A model generated the notes under the pieces. The model saw only the letters and a list, made by a program, of their open reading frames with translations. It did not search any database and was not told the origin of the DNA. A stretch of DNA of 64,000 nucleotides from NCBI GenBank assembly GCA_040384265.1, contig JAZKJM010000001.1, positions 310,001-374,000 of the forward strand, read 5' to 3'. Shown here one piece after another: positions 45,938 to 54,840 of the stretch. Each line of letters begins with the position of its first letter. The first letter of the stretch is position 1. The translations under genes and the position numbers were made by a program. The DNA comes from Pseudomonadota bacterium (GTDB lineage Bacteria; Pseudomonadota; Alphaproteobacteria; Rickettsiales; UBA3002).

Positions 45938-46786
45938 TCACCCGCTGCGCGTCGCCGTGGTTTCCAGCATCTTGTCCGTCCCCGGCACATGCGGTTCCCC
46001 ACGAAAATTCACTGCATTCCCAAAGCGACCAATGCAGGTGTCAAACACCTTGTCGCACCCTGCAATCGCCGTAAATGTATCCCCCACCTCAATCGCATAA
46101 GCCATCGGCAGGAAAAGCCCGAACCGGCTACTGCTGAATTCGCGCACCTCCATGCTCAACCCGGCATTTGCTCCGCTGGTGAACGTCACCACCCCATAGG
46201 AAAAATACCCGTTCGGCTGCGTCTTGCTGCTATCGGAAAACGCATGCGCCGCTTCCACCGCCGTCACCGTGCCGCTCACCGTATAGCCCGCAAGCTCCAC
46301 CGTGCAGCGTGCATCGCCCAGCCGCGCCCGGCAAGTGCTGGTGTAAACCTCGCCAATCGTCTGCTGCAACCGCGACGACAGCCCGCGCATCTCCGCCACA
46401 AACTGGCCTCCCTGCAACGTCACCTCGCCCAGCCACCCTGTTTTCAGGTGCAACTTGCCCATCGCCGGGTCGGCATAATTCACCATAAAAATCGACAACT
46501 CTGCATGGTCATACCGGCCGCTCAATATGTCGGATTCCAAAATCACCTCGGCGCTTAGCATCCCCGCGAATTCGAGGTTATCGACCGCCAGCCCGCTTTG
46601 CGATGTCACCGCGCTTGGGCTCATGCCGCTTGCCGCAGCATACACCTGCCCCTCCACCACCACATCACGGTCATGCTCGGTGAAATAATAGCTCACCCCA
46701 TCCTTACGCGTGATGCTCCAGCAGGTTGCCAGCGTCGTCACCTCCTGCGCCAGGTGCGTCGCCAAATCATTCGGGATCGTTTGCAT
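45938..46786 (-). CDS. DUF2163 tail protein, GTA gp13-like
   Basis: The 282-aa product matches the DUF2163 pattern: DLATHLAQEVTTLATCWSIT, YYFTEHDRDV, SGLAVDNLEFAG, CRARLGDARC, and a C-terminal GCDKVFDTCIGRFGNAVNFR with paired cysteines. In GTAs it forms part of the distal tail hub. It begins 1 base after the DUF2460 gene ends. Confidence 0.92.
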   Translation of the reverse strand: MQTIPNDLATHLAQEVTTLATCWSITRKDGVSYYFTEHDRDVVVEGQVYAAASGMSPSAVTSQSGLAVDNLEFAGMLSAEVILESDILSGRYDHAELSIFMVNYADPAMGKLHLKTGWLGEVTLQGGQFVAEMRGLSSRLQQTIGEVYTSTCRARLGDARCTVELAGYTVSGTVTAVEAAHAFSDSSKTQPNGYFSYGVVTFTSGANAGLSMEVREFSSSRFGLFLPMAYAIEVGDTFTAIAGCDKVFDTCIGRFGNAVNFRGEPHVPGTDKMLETTATRSG

Positions 46787-46787
46787 A

Positions 46788-47387
46788 TCACACCCTCACT
46801 TCAATCAACGGAATATCCAGCCACGAGTGAATCCCATATGCTTCCAGCGTCGCGGATAATTTATCGGTGTCAAACCGCACCGGCACATCGAACTGGAAAC
46901 TCGCCGTAATCGCCGCCGCCGCTGCGGGCGCCGCTGCAAACGTCACCACCCCCGTCGTCGTATCCACACTGATGCCCGTTGTCTGCAGCACCGCATTCTT
47001 ATAAATCTGAATCGTGCCCGATACCGGCTTGGTCACCGTGCGCGTTTCCGTCACGCTGCCGCTGACATACCGCTTCACCAGTTGAAACTGCGTTAGCAGC
47101 CCGTTGCCCGTCCCAATCGCCTCCGTGCTTGCCTGATAGTCCGTCCAATCCTTGAAGCGAAAGCCGTAAGCCCGCCCCTTACGCGCCCGGAAAAATGCAA
47201 TCAGCGTGTCGAGCTGCGCCTTTGTCTTCACCCCGTGCGCCACATTATAGCGGGCCCGCGCCTGCTCCCAGTTGATATTGCGCTGCTCATAGCCGCTCTG
47301 GCTCGCCACAATATCCGTCGCATATTCCGGCCCGCCCGACGATCCATAACTGATATCCGGCGGGAACTGCGTTTCCACAAAACCCAT
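46788..47387 (-). CDS. DUF2460 tail protein, GTA gp12-like
   Basis: The 199-aa product has the DUF2460 landmarks: FPPDISYGSSGGPEY, the GYEQRNINWEQARARYNVA block, LIAFFRARKGRAYGFRFKDW and a C-terminal ITASFQFDVPVRFDTD. In GTAs it is a distal tail component. Upstream of it a tape-measure gene would be expected; instead a block of non-phage-like genes is found. Confidence 0.92.
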   Translation of the reverse strand: MGFVETQFPPDISYGSSGGPEYATDIVASQSGYEQRNINWEQARARYNVAHGVKTKAQLDTLIAFFRARKGRAYGFRFKDWTDYQASTEAIGTGNGLLTQFQLVKRYVSGSVTETRTVTKPVSGTIQIYKNAVLQTTGISVDTTTGVVTFAAAPAAAAAITASFQFDVPVRFDTDKLSATLEAYGIHSWLDIPLIEVRV

Positions 47388-47476
47388 AATCCTAACCCTT
47401 CAACGTTGAAAAAACAGCACCGCCACCCACGCAAAAGCGGGGGTGGTCCATCACTCAAAAAATAGGGAAAAATTAA

Positions 47477-48487
47477 TTAAACCGAAGCAGCGCCAACATT
47501 CTGCGCCGCAGCGGCACGACGGGCAACTTCATCCGCCGCATAGCTACTATCGTTCGCCGCCGCCATGCCGCTGCTCGCGCGGCGGGCCTGCTCACGCCCG
47601 GCAAAGGTCGTCGCCTGCGTACCCAACGCATATTGCGCCGAGCGGCTTTTCAGATTCGGCGCCCGCGCCATCAGCTCCTGCACCGGCAGCATATCGTTTG
47701 CCACCGCATAGGCCTCGGTCGTCGCTGCATTCGCCAGCGCACCGAACTCCGACATCACCTGCGTCTGCTCCGCGTCATTCATTTTGTGGAACGGTTTCTT
47801 ATACCGATCAGCAATTTCCTTGGCAAAAAATTCATCCTGCGCCAGGCGAAGCGTGAAAATCATCTGCGGCGTCACCACCGTGCGCGGATCCACACCTTGC
47901 TCTTTCGCCGCTGCCAACTGGCTGCTGATCCCTTCCACCACTTCCTGCGCGCTGAGATGCTCCTTGGTCGTCCAGCTGGCAAGCAACCCACCGGCAGTCT
48001 GCGCCACAATCGTCTTACCCATATACGAAGCCTGCGCCAGCGCTTTGGCGCCCTTGGTCGCCGCCACCGCAACACCGCCCACTTCTTTCGCAACACCGCC
48101 GAACGGAACAAACGCTACCGCCGTGTTAATCATCGCCGAGGATTTATTTTCGCTGGCTTCCTCGCGCTTCACATCGCGCACCGCCGATGCCAGCACAGGA
48201 TTGGTATTGGCCGCCTCAATGAGATGCTTGCCCCGAACCTTGCGCGGGTCCATGTCCAGCGTCGTCGCGATCTGGTCACGATACCAGTCGGCGCGCGCAT
48301 TTAGCTCTTTCTTCGCCTTGAAATGGTTGCTCACCCGCTCGATGACATGCGTCACCCCCGCCGCAATCGGCGGCACAACACCCAGCACAAGCCCCGCCGC
48401 AAGCGTTGCCGCAAGCGTGATGCCTGTCAGCCAGCCGTTACCAGCGCGCGTGGGCTTTGCAGCATGCATTGTGTTCGGATTAGCCAT
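47477..48487 (-). CDS. Hypothetical Ala-rich membrane protein inside the GTA cluster
   Basis: AAGGAG lies 4 bases before the ATG at 48487. The 336-aa product has one clear hydrophobic segment at about 20-45 (GITLAATLAAGLVLGVVPPI), a charged region, a second weaker hydrophobic stretch near 115-135 and a helical rest with Ala-rich end. No signal cleavage site, no family recognised. It has its own TGTGA-repeat promoter, unlike the phage genes around it. It occupies the position of a tape-measure gene but lacks the usual long coiled-coil pattern. Confidence 0.65.
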   Translation of the reverse strand: MANPNTMHAAKPTRAGNGWLTGITLAATLAAGLVLGVVPPIAAGVTHVIERVSNHFKAKKELNARADWYRDQIATTLDMDPRKVRGKHLIEAANTNPVLASAVRDVKREEASENKSSAMINTAVAFVPFGGVAKEVGGVAVAATKGAKALAQASYMGKTIVAQTAGGLLASWTTKEHLSAQEVVEGISSQLAAAKEQGVDPRTVVTPQMIFTLRLAQDEFFAKEIADRYKKPFHKMNDAEQTQVMSEFGALANAATTEAYAVANDMLPVQELMARAPNLKSRSAQYALGTQATTFAGREQARRASSGMAAANDSSYAADEVARRAAAAQNVGAASV

Positions 48488-48504
48488 GAGACTCCTTCAC
48501 CCTC

Positions 48505-48546
48505 ATCATACCATTTGGCATGGCGAGGAGTGTGAAGCTTTTATGA
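48505..48546 (-). promoter_or_regulatory. TGTGA-repeat promoter
   Basis: Half-sites 48531-48535 (TGTGA) and 48542-48546 (TATGA), 20 bases before TATGAT (48505-48510) on the minus strand. Confidence 0.6.
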
Positions 48547-48561
48547 CAATCCGTGGAAACC

Positions 48562-50358
48562 CTAGGCGATTGCCCGCTCACGGGCATGCATCATGCCCTT
48601 ATGCTCACGCGCATCCGCCGTAATCCGGGTCGAGGGCACCTCCATCTTCGGCGCGCCGACCACCTCTACCGGCGTCGCCTTGGCCGAGTGCTGCGCTTTG
48701 GCAATAGCCGCCTGCGCTTCGTTCTTGGCGCTCACTTCAGCCAGAAATTGCGTAAACTGGGTGTCATTGCTCAGCAGCTGCACCATTTGCTTCACGCTCA
48801 TCTTACGTTCCAGCATTTCGGTAGCCGACTGTGTCACCAATGCGTTACCCATCCCTTTATGCACCGACGCTGCAGGCATCGCCGCCACCAGCTGCTTCAC
48901 CAGCCCCAGCTGCTGCGATGGATGCTCAAACTTCAACGTCCCCGCCTCATGCTGTTGCAGCCCTTTATAGGCCGCAAGCAGGGGGTTATCACTCACAAGC
49001 GCGCTCAGCGCCACCGGAAGCATTTGCGCCGTAATAACCGCGGCACCCACGCCACCCGGCGCAAGCCACATCATCCCATCGGCCACCTGGCCCACCGTTT
49101 CAAGCCCTGCCTTGGCAGTTGCCCAGCCGTTTTGCGACCGGTGCGCCATCTTCACGGCCTTCGCAAAATCGCTGTCTCTGCCCGCCTCACCGATATCGGC
49201 CAGAAGGTCATTAAACGCCGCTTTCGCCTGTTTGCTTTCACCACGGGCCCTCAGCCCCAGCGCCATCACGCCCGTGCCAACGCCCACCATCACCATGGCA
49301 TTAAATACCGGAATACGCGTTGCCGCTTTTGCAAACACGCCCAGCATGGTTTTCGCACTCCCGCCTGCTTTTGCGAACATATCCATCGCCTGCGCCGATT
49401 TCATGGCTTTAGTCGCATGTTTCATTACCGCGTTCGCACGGTGCAGCGCTTCGCCGCTAAAGGCATTCGCCGCCACCTGCGTTTCCAGCGTGCTCACCAG
49501 CTTGCCCAGATGCTCCGCCTTTTGCGCACCCTGCAGCGCATTTGCCATCTGCAGCTGGCTCAACGCCGGTGCCAGCGCACCCGCCTCCACCAACGCAGGC
49601 TTCGTCCGCATCACAAAATGGCCGATGCGCTTAAAGAACCCGGCCCCTTCACGGGTCGCCGCCTCAGTTGCCGCCCCCAGAGCCTTTGCGTGGCGTCCGC
49701 CTGCTGCCGTTGCACGGCCTTGCACCACATCGCTTAAAAAGCCATGCAGCGCACCGCCCGCGCCCGTGTTTTGCGCGCCATCCAACGTTTTACCAACCGA
49801 AGCAAATAAATCGCCCGTCCGTTTCGCAGCCGCTGCATCGCGAGCGCTCGCCAACTGCTCAAACCGCGCCGCCTTGTTCTGCGCCGCCTCTGCCCAGCGT
49901 TCACCACGCGCGCCCATACCCGGCGCATGTTTGGCAACGGCCTTAAACCAATTCGCTGGCAAATGCATCAGATCGCCCAATGCCGTCGCGCGCAACGCCT
50001 CAACCGGCGCCGCAAACACCACCTTCATAAAACTGGCCGCCTTGTTCAGGCCCAAAAATCCTAATGCCCCGCCACCGAACATCCCGCCCAGCTCAATCAT
50101 CGTCGGCGCCATCGCTATCGAGCTCACGCTTTGCAGCGTTGCAGCCCGTGCTTGATCTTTCGTTACGACCGCTGCCTGCGAGCTACGCTGCGCCTTACCA
50201 ACCGCGTCTGCTGCGCCGCGCTCAGCCTCGCCTGCGCTGCCACCACCGCGCAGCTTCGCCATGAGCGCCTGCGTCTCTTGCTCCGCCTTCTGCGCGTTGT
50301 TAACAACGCGTCCGGCCGAAGCGGGATTGACTCCCGGTGCTGAAAATCCTTGATCCAT
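48562..50358 (-). CDS. Large Ala-rich hypothetical protein inside the GTA cluster
   Basis: The 598-aa product is rich in Ala, Gly, Lys and Met, with hydrophobic glycine-rich segments at about 83-105 (MIELGGMFGGGALGFLGL), 345-362 and 425-450, suggesting membrane hairpins. The C-terminus is soluble and charged. No family recognised, no signal peptide. The ATG lies 7 bases after a TATTCT -10 with no ribosome binding site, so the mRNA is probably leaderless. Own TGTGA-repeat promoter. Confidence 0.65.
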   Translation of the reverse strand: MDQGFSAPGVNPASAGRVVNNAQKAEQETQALMAKLRGGGSAGEAERGAADAVGKAQRSSQAAVVTKDQARAATLQSVSSIAMAPTMIELGGMFGGGALGFLGLNKAASFMKVVFAAPVEALRATALGDLMHLPANWFKAVAKHAPGMGARGERWAEAAQNKAARFEQLASARDAAAAKRTGDLFASVGKTLDGAQNTGAGGALHGFLSDVVQGRATAAGGRHAKALGAATEAATREGAGFFKRIGHFVMRTKPALVEAGALAPALSQLQMANALQGAQKAEHLGKLVSTLETQVAANAFSGEALHRANAVMKHATKAMKSAQAMDMFAKAGGSAKTMLGVFAKAATRIPVFNAMVMVGVGTGVMALGLRARGESKQAKAAFNDLLADIGEAGRDSDFAKAVKMAHRSQNGWATAKAGLETVGQVADGMMWLAPGGVGAAVITAQMLPVALSALVSDNPLLAAYKGLQQHEAGTLKFEHPSQQLGLVKQLVAAMPAASVHKGMGNALVTQSATEMLERKMSVKQMVQLLSNDTQFTQFLAEVSAKNEAQAAIAKAQHSAKATPVEVVGAPKMEVPSTRITADAREHKGMMHARERAIA

Positions 50359-50365
50359 AGCTTAC

Positions 50366-50408
50366 AGAATAGCAAAAACCGCTGAATTCCAGTGTGAAGC
50401 TTTTGTGA
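50366..50408 (-). promoter_or_regulatory. TGTGA-repeat promoter (leaderless type)
   Basis: Two perfect TGTGA half-sites (50393-50397 and 50404-50408), 21 bases before TATTCT (50366-50371), which is 7 bases before the ATG. Confidence 0.65.
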
Positions 50409-50440
50409 CAATCGGCGGCGGCAGCGCCCCCGGCAAACGG

Positions 50441-52498
50441 TTAGTCCACCGCCATTTCGGCATCCTGCGCACTCGTACGCCGGTGCTCCTCGCGCTTGGC
50501 ATGCCCGCTTTTCGCAGTCTGATGCTCACGCTTGGCATGGTTGCCGCTTTTCGCCCGTGCCAGCGCCGCTTCGGCCATTTCAGCCGCACGTGCCTCGTCC
50601 TTATCGGCCGGCTCCTCCTTATCAGCCAGCGCGCTGTCGGTATTTTTCTGGTCCTTCACCAAACTGCGCCCGTTTTCGATCAGCGTGCCGAGATACGTCT
50701 TATCCCCCACCAGCTTGGGCACCACAAAGTCCGCGACGACATTTTCGATCCCATCCGCATGGGTCGGACTGCCAAGCAGCGCCTCAAACGCATCCAGCCC
50801 TCGATCGGCCAACATTTCCTCGCCTTTGCGCAGTTGGTCGATCTGCGCAGTGCCAAGCCCGCCCGCCTTCAGGTCTTCATCACTTTTTGCCGCTAGCGCG
50901 CTGACTTTATAGCGCAGCATCTGCTTATAACCCAGCTTCGCCCGGTGCAGCTGCACGCTCTTGATCGTCTGCTCGTCCTCGCCCGCCGCCTTCAGCACCC
51001 CATCGGGGAATGAGGCCGCGTAATCCAGTTTTTCCTCACCTTTCAGGCTTTGCAGCGATTCTTTGACATTCGGCAGGTCGAAATTGCGACCACTCAAATA
51101 TTCCTTCGGGTCCACCGTATTCATCCGGTGCGATTTGCCCTCATAGCTTTCCAGCGTTGTCTTCACATCGGTCGCACTTGCCAGCCCGCGCCCGTAATTC
51201 TTGATAACCTTCTGTTCCCCCGCCAGCCGCACCAGCATCAGCGGGTTCAGTTTGCCGCCGCGCAGCGCTTCGGCAATCGGCTTCACCAGCGCATCCAAAT
51301 CCTCATGCAGCGATTGCCGCAGCTCGCTGTAATTCGCATCAAGGTCGCACATCTCGCGCTGGTGCTGCTTGAAAATCTCCGCGACATATTTCTCCAGCGG
51401 CAGCTCCTGCCCGCGCTGGCCCGGCAGCTGGAAGCGGTTATCACCGCCCGGGTTATTCTGCAGCTGCTCGCTCAAACAGGAAATCATCTCCCATGCCGAG
51501 TAAGGCTGGCGCGACTTCTTCAAACGGTTCATTTTGGATTCCGTCACTTTTCCAAGCAACGTCGGCAACAGCATGTTTAAACCAAGCGCACCCATGCGGC
51601 CCGCTTCGTTATCATGCTTCTGGTGCAGGTCTTCGGCAACTTTCTTCTCAATCTCCGCATCCATTTCCAACCGGCGCTTTGCCGCGGCCGCAGCGCGCGC
51701 TTCGTTCTGTTCGGCGCCATAGTACCCACCGCGGTCATAGTGGCCGCCATGCCGTTCTTCATAGGCCCGGAGACGCTCGCGCATCTCGCCCGCTTCCTTC
51801 TCATGCATTTTAAGGAAAATCGCTTCACGGTGTTTCCCCGTCCACAGCGAGCGCACATTCATGCCCTGGCCCACGAAGTTGACCATGTTATTGCCCACCG
51901 CCGACAGCACCGTGCCACTATTAAGCGCCGACGCTTCCTTGCCCACCCGCTGGCGATGCGCCCAGATAACACTGTTATCCGTCGCTCTCACACTATTATA
52001 CGTCCCGACAGAATGCTTGCCCATCAGGTCATCGAGCACCGGTGCCATGTGGCGCGCCACATCCGCCCGCGCGCGGTGCTGGCTTACCATGTCATTGCAC
52101 AGCTTAACCGCCGAACCACCGACAAAAATGCCAAGGTTCACCCCAAGCGTCACCCCCGCCGCCGTGCGGTGGAGGGCAGTTTCCGAAAGCATTTTATCAG
52201 CAATTTTTATTTTCAGGCCCTGGTCGAACACTGTCTTGTAAAGTCTCGGTGACAGTGTGCGGGTAATTTCGCCGCTCATCCCTGCCCACAGGCCCTCGAT
52301 CATCTTCACAACGCCCGAATCCATCTCGAACAGGCCAAACAGCTTGGCCGTGTTTTTGTCAGGATCGTCGCTGTATTGGTGCCGCTGCAGGTCGTTCACG
52401 CCTTGCTCGATGCTCCGCTGCAACGCCGCCTTCGCGTCGTCCTTGCCCAGGGCGTCGTCGCGGTCGGAATTCTGCGAATGATAACGGCTACTGCTCAT
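50441..52498 (-). CDS. Large charged hypothetical protein inside the GTA cluster
   Basis: The 685-aa product has a Ser/Arg/Asp-rich start (SSSRYHSQNSDRDDALGKDD), one hydrophobic segment near 125-145 (TLGVNLGIFVGGSAVKL), an extended helical, charged middle including Ala/Arg/Glu runs (ARAAAAAKRRLEMDAEIEKK), and a Lys/His/Glu-rich C-terminus that could be unstructured. No family recognised. AAGGTGAAGGAA precedes the ATG. Transcribed from one arm of a divergent pair of TGTGA-repeat promoters. Confidence 0.65.
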   Translation of the reverse strand: MSSSRYHSQNSDRDDALGKDDAKAALQRSIEQGVNDLQRHQYSDDPDKNTAKLFGLFEMDSGVVKMIEGLWAGMSGEITRTLSPRLYKTVFDQGLKIKIADKMLSETALHRTAAGVTLGVNLGIFVGGSAVKLCNDMVSQHRARADVARHMAPVLDDLMGKHSVGTYNSVRATDNSVIWAHRQRVGKEASALNSGTVLSAVGNNMVNFVGQGMNVRSLWTGKHREAIFLKMHEKEAGEMRERLRAYEERHGGHYDRGGYYGAEQNEARAAAAAKRRLEMDAEIEKKVAEDLHQKHDNEAGRMGALGLNMLLPTLLGKVTESKMNRLKKSRQPYSAWEMISCLSEQLQNNPGGDNRFQLPGQRGQELPLEKYVAEIFKQHQREMCDLDANYSELRQSLHEDLDALVKPIAEALRGGKLNPLMLVRLAGEQKVIKNYGRGLASATDVKTTLESYEGKSHRMNTVDPKEYLSGRNFDLPNVKESLQSLKGEEKLDYAASFPDGVLKAAGEDEQTIKSVQLHRAKLGYKQMLRYKVSALAAKSDEDLKAGGLGTAQIDQLRKGEEMLADRGLDAFEALLGSPTHADGIENVVADFVVPKLVGDKTYLGTLIENGRSLVKDQKNTDSALADKEEPADKDEARAAEMAEAALARAKSGNHAKREHQTAKSGHAKREEHRRTSAQDAEMAVD

Positions 52499-52522
52499 AG
52501 GTTCTACATTCCTTCACCTTGC

Positions 52523-52565
52523 AGTATAAGCCAAGCAGCCCCCTCCATGTGTGACAGTTGTGTGA
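52523..52565 (-). promoter_or_regulatory. TGTGA-repeat promoter, minus arm of a divergent pair
   Basis: Two perfect TGTGA half-sites (52550-52554, 52561-52565), 21 bases before TATACT (52523-52528). Confidence 0.65.
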
Positions 52566-52593
52566 AAAATCACCCGCTAACCGGCCGCCATTG

Positions 52594-52636
52594 TCACACA
52601 ATCTTCACACTTAGCCCCCCACCGTTTTGCTACTAT
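52594..52636 (+). promoter_or_regulatory. TGTGA-repeat promoter, plus arm of a divergent pair
   Basis: Two perfect TCACA half-sites (52594-52598, 52605-52609), 21 bases before TACTAT (52631-52636). The two divergent boxes are 28 bases apart. Confidence 0.65.
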
Positions 52637-52654
52637 CGGGGTGAGGGAATGTAT

Positions 52655-53644
52655 ATGAACGCAACTGCACCAGTCATGACACCAGAGAAACGCCGGGAGG
52701 AGGCTTTTAGCCGCTTGACCGACAAAGCGAAGGGCATCGCGCTCAAAACCGGCAAATCCTGGTTGTCGTCCTTTACTGGTGGACTCTCAGACGCTGGGGA
52801 TTTCGTTGAAATTGCAGGCGACCTTGCGGGCGCCGAAAAGGGTGGCAAGGGCTTTTTTGAGTCAATCATGGAGTGGTTTAAGCCCCTTATTGACTGGTTT
52901 AAAAATCTTCTGGGCATGATCGATCACGATGCAACCCTGGCTGAAAAAACTGTGCCAGAGAAAATTTCTCAATCCACTGCCTTCAAAACCATGGCCACCA
53001 AACTGGGCCTGAAAGAAGAAGTCGGCACGGACATTCAAAAGATCATTTCTGAATCCGGGAAAAGCTATCTGAGCGACGGCATTCCAGCGTTCGACGAAGA
53101 CGGCACACAAACCAACACCATAAACCATGTCGTAAAAACACATGAAGACATTGTGACCCATCTGGTCGGTGTACCGAAAAAGAGCGTCGGCCGCCTCGCT
53201 CAGCAATACCCCGACATGCCCCCACAAAAACGCGAAGAACTCGCCGAACAGATCGCTAGCTACGTCACCGGCCTGCCCCCACAGCCCGCTGATGGCTACG
53301 ATCTCGCCCAACTCATCCGCAAAAATGCCAAAGGCGAATACATCAATATCTCCGGCGGATTAGCCGGCACCTTGCTCACCACGCAAGCCAAGGCAAAAGG
53401 CCCGAATCATCCGAAAGATGCACTGCAAGAGAGTGATATCCCACTCGTCTTCAAGGAAGAGACGCTCAATGCCGCAGTGGCGGCCATCAACGCCATCTCC
53501 AAGGTGGATCCCAAGGACGCCGCCAAAGCTGCTGCACCAGCAACTACACCGGTTGCTGGTGGGACAAACGTAGCACCCGGCACCCAACCCGTCGGCAACA
53601 CCGGCATTCCCGCCGCGCCGCCCGCACCAAAAGCGAAAGGCTGA
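52655..53644 (+). CDS. Hypothetical protein, first gene of a four-gene insert operon
   Basis: I choose the ATG at 52655, 8 bases after GAGG; another ATG lies two codons earlier. The 329-aa product contains an amphipathic aromatic segment at about 65-90 (SIMEWFKPLIDWFKNLLGMI) that may associate with membranes, a soluble middle, and a Pro/Ala/Gly-rich tail. The segment resembles IMHAIFAFVQNLFNG in the next gene, hinting at related architecture. No family recognised. Next gene starts 3 bases after the stop. Confidence 0.65.
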   Translation: MNATAPVMTPEKRREEAFSRLTDKAKGIALKTGKSWLSSFTGGLSDAGDFVEIAGDLAGAEKGGKGFFESIMEWFKPLIDWFKNLLGMIDHDATLAEKTVPEKISQSTAFKTMATKLGLKEEVGTDIQKIISESGKSYLSDGIPAFDEDGTQTNTINHVVKTHEDIVTHLVGVPKKSVGRLAQQYPDMPPQKREELAEQIASYVTGLPPQPADGYDLAQLIRKNAKGEYINISGGLAGTLLTTQAKAKGPNHPKDALQESDIPLVFKEETLNAAVAAINAISKVDPKDAAKAAAPATTPVAGGTNVAPGTQPVGNTGIPAAPPAPKAKG

Positions 53645-53647
53645 TAA

Positions 53648-54259
53648 ATGGCAATCAGCCCCAAACCCACTGATCCCACTCCCAACGGCACTTTCGCCGA
53701 GGGCATCAATTTTGATACGGTCTATGAAAGCATCGCCAAAAAAGGCATCCAGCTCAGCGCCGAAGAAAAAGGGAAACTAAAAACAATCTGCCTCGAAGAA
53801 CTCAAGGATAATGACGGCGGCGTGCTCAGCAGCCTTGGCATCACCAACATCATGCACGCCATCTTCGCCTTCGTCCAAAACCTGTTCAACGGCTCGGATG
53901 GCGTCGGCCTCAACAATATCGGCACCCATCTCGGCCAAACGGCAACAAAAACGCGCGAGCTAAACAAGCTGCGCCAGCTCGACACTGCCGCCCAACGAAT
54001 CGACATCCGCCTGCGCAACGCCGGCGGCAATCTCGCCGCCGCCGCCAGCCTGGTATCCGGCCAAACACTCGCCAGCGATCCCACGCCCTACGACGTCACC
54101 GCTGCCAACTCCATCATCTACAGTCAGCTTCGCGCCCGCATCGACCTTCCCGCGAACGCCACTTCCAGCCTCAATCCCGGGTCGCATTATGCCGAATTCG
54201 TACCGCCGCTTCCCACACCTAACAAGAGCCCATTGACGGCACGCGGCCTGTCAGCGTAG
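53648..54259 (+). CDS. Hypothetical protein, second gene of the insert operon
   Basis: Start 3 bases after the upstream stop. The 203-aa product has a Pro/Thr start, an acidic helix (QLSAEEKGKLKTICLEELKD), a hydrophobic amphipathic segment (IMHAIFAFVQNLF), a helical centre (LNKLRQLDTAAQRIDIRLRN) and a Pro-rich end. No family recognised. Confidence 0.65.
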   Translation: MAISPKPTDPTPNGTFAEGINFDTVYESIAKKGIQLSAEEKGKLKTICLEELKDNDGGVLSSLGITNIMHAIFAFVQNLFNGSDGVGLNNIGTHLGQTATKTRELNKLRQLDTAAQRIDIRLRNAGGNLAAAASLVSGQTLASDPTPYDVTAANSIIYSQLRARIDLPANATSSLNPGSHYAEFVPPLPTPNKSPLTARGLSA

Positions 54260-54269
54260 ACTACCCGCC

Positions 54270-54785
54270 ATGCGCACCAATTATAAATTCCACGCGATGG
54301 CCATTTCGACACTCTGCGTCGTCATCACCGTCCTGTATTTCCTGATCGGCCCCAAACCCGAAGTCCCGGCAGACCAACAGCCGGTCGGTAGCCGCTATAT
54401 CACCATCTACAGCGCGACCTGGGGCGAAAATTGCAACGAAGCCATCCAGCAAACTCTTGCCGCGCGCACCCATATCCCCCTCAATAAGGATAAAGATAAG
54501 GATGCAGACGGCAATCCTATCGAACATGAGAAACTGCAGAAAGTACTCCCCAACAATGCCCTCTCCGCCATGAGCGCCTTGTGCAACGGTAAGCTCTCCT
54601 GCAACATGCGCGTCGATAGCGAAACCATCGGCTTTGATCCCATGATGAGCTGCTTCAAAAAATTACAAGTCAGCTACCGCTGCTACAGCTACGACCGTCT
54701 CATCAGCCAGAGCCTGAATGATGGCGATACCCTCGCCATGAACTGCGCCCCAGACGCTGTAGCACCCCCTGCTAATCCGCAATAG
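54270..54785 (+). CDS. Membrane-anchored protein with SUEL-type lectin-like domain
   Basis: The 171-aa product has an N-terminal anchor (AISTLCVVITVLYFLIG, about 11-27) and an exported domain with cysteines at 55, 105, 111, 128 and 138. The pattern C105-NGKLSC111-x-M-x-V and K-x-LQVSYRC138, together with YITIYSATWGENC55, matches the galactose/rhamnose-binding (SUEL) lectin domain known mainly from animal egg lectins and adhesion receptors. The assignment rests on my reading of the motif. The domain should bind glycans at the cell surface. A Lys/Asp-rich insert sits at 73-82. Confidence 0.6.
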   Translation: MRTNYKFHAMAISTLCVVITVLYFLIGPKPEVPADQQPVGSRYITIYSATWGENCNEAIQQTLAARTHIPLNKDKDKDADGNPIEHEKLQKVLPNNALSAMSALCNGKLSCNMRVDSETIGFDPMMSCFKKLQVSYRCYSYDRLISQSLNDGDTLAMNCAPDAVAPPANPQ

Positions 54786-54840
54786 ATACATCCTCACCGC
54801 CGCTGCCCTTGGCGTTTGCGTCGGCATCGGCGGCGCATTA

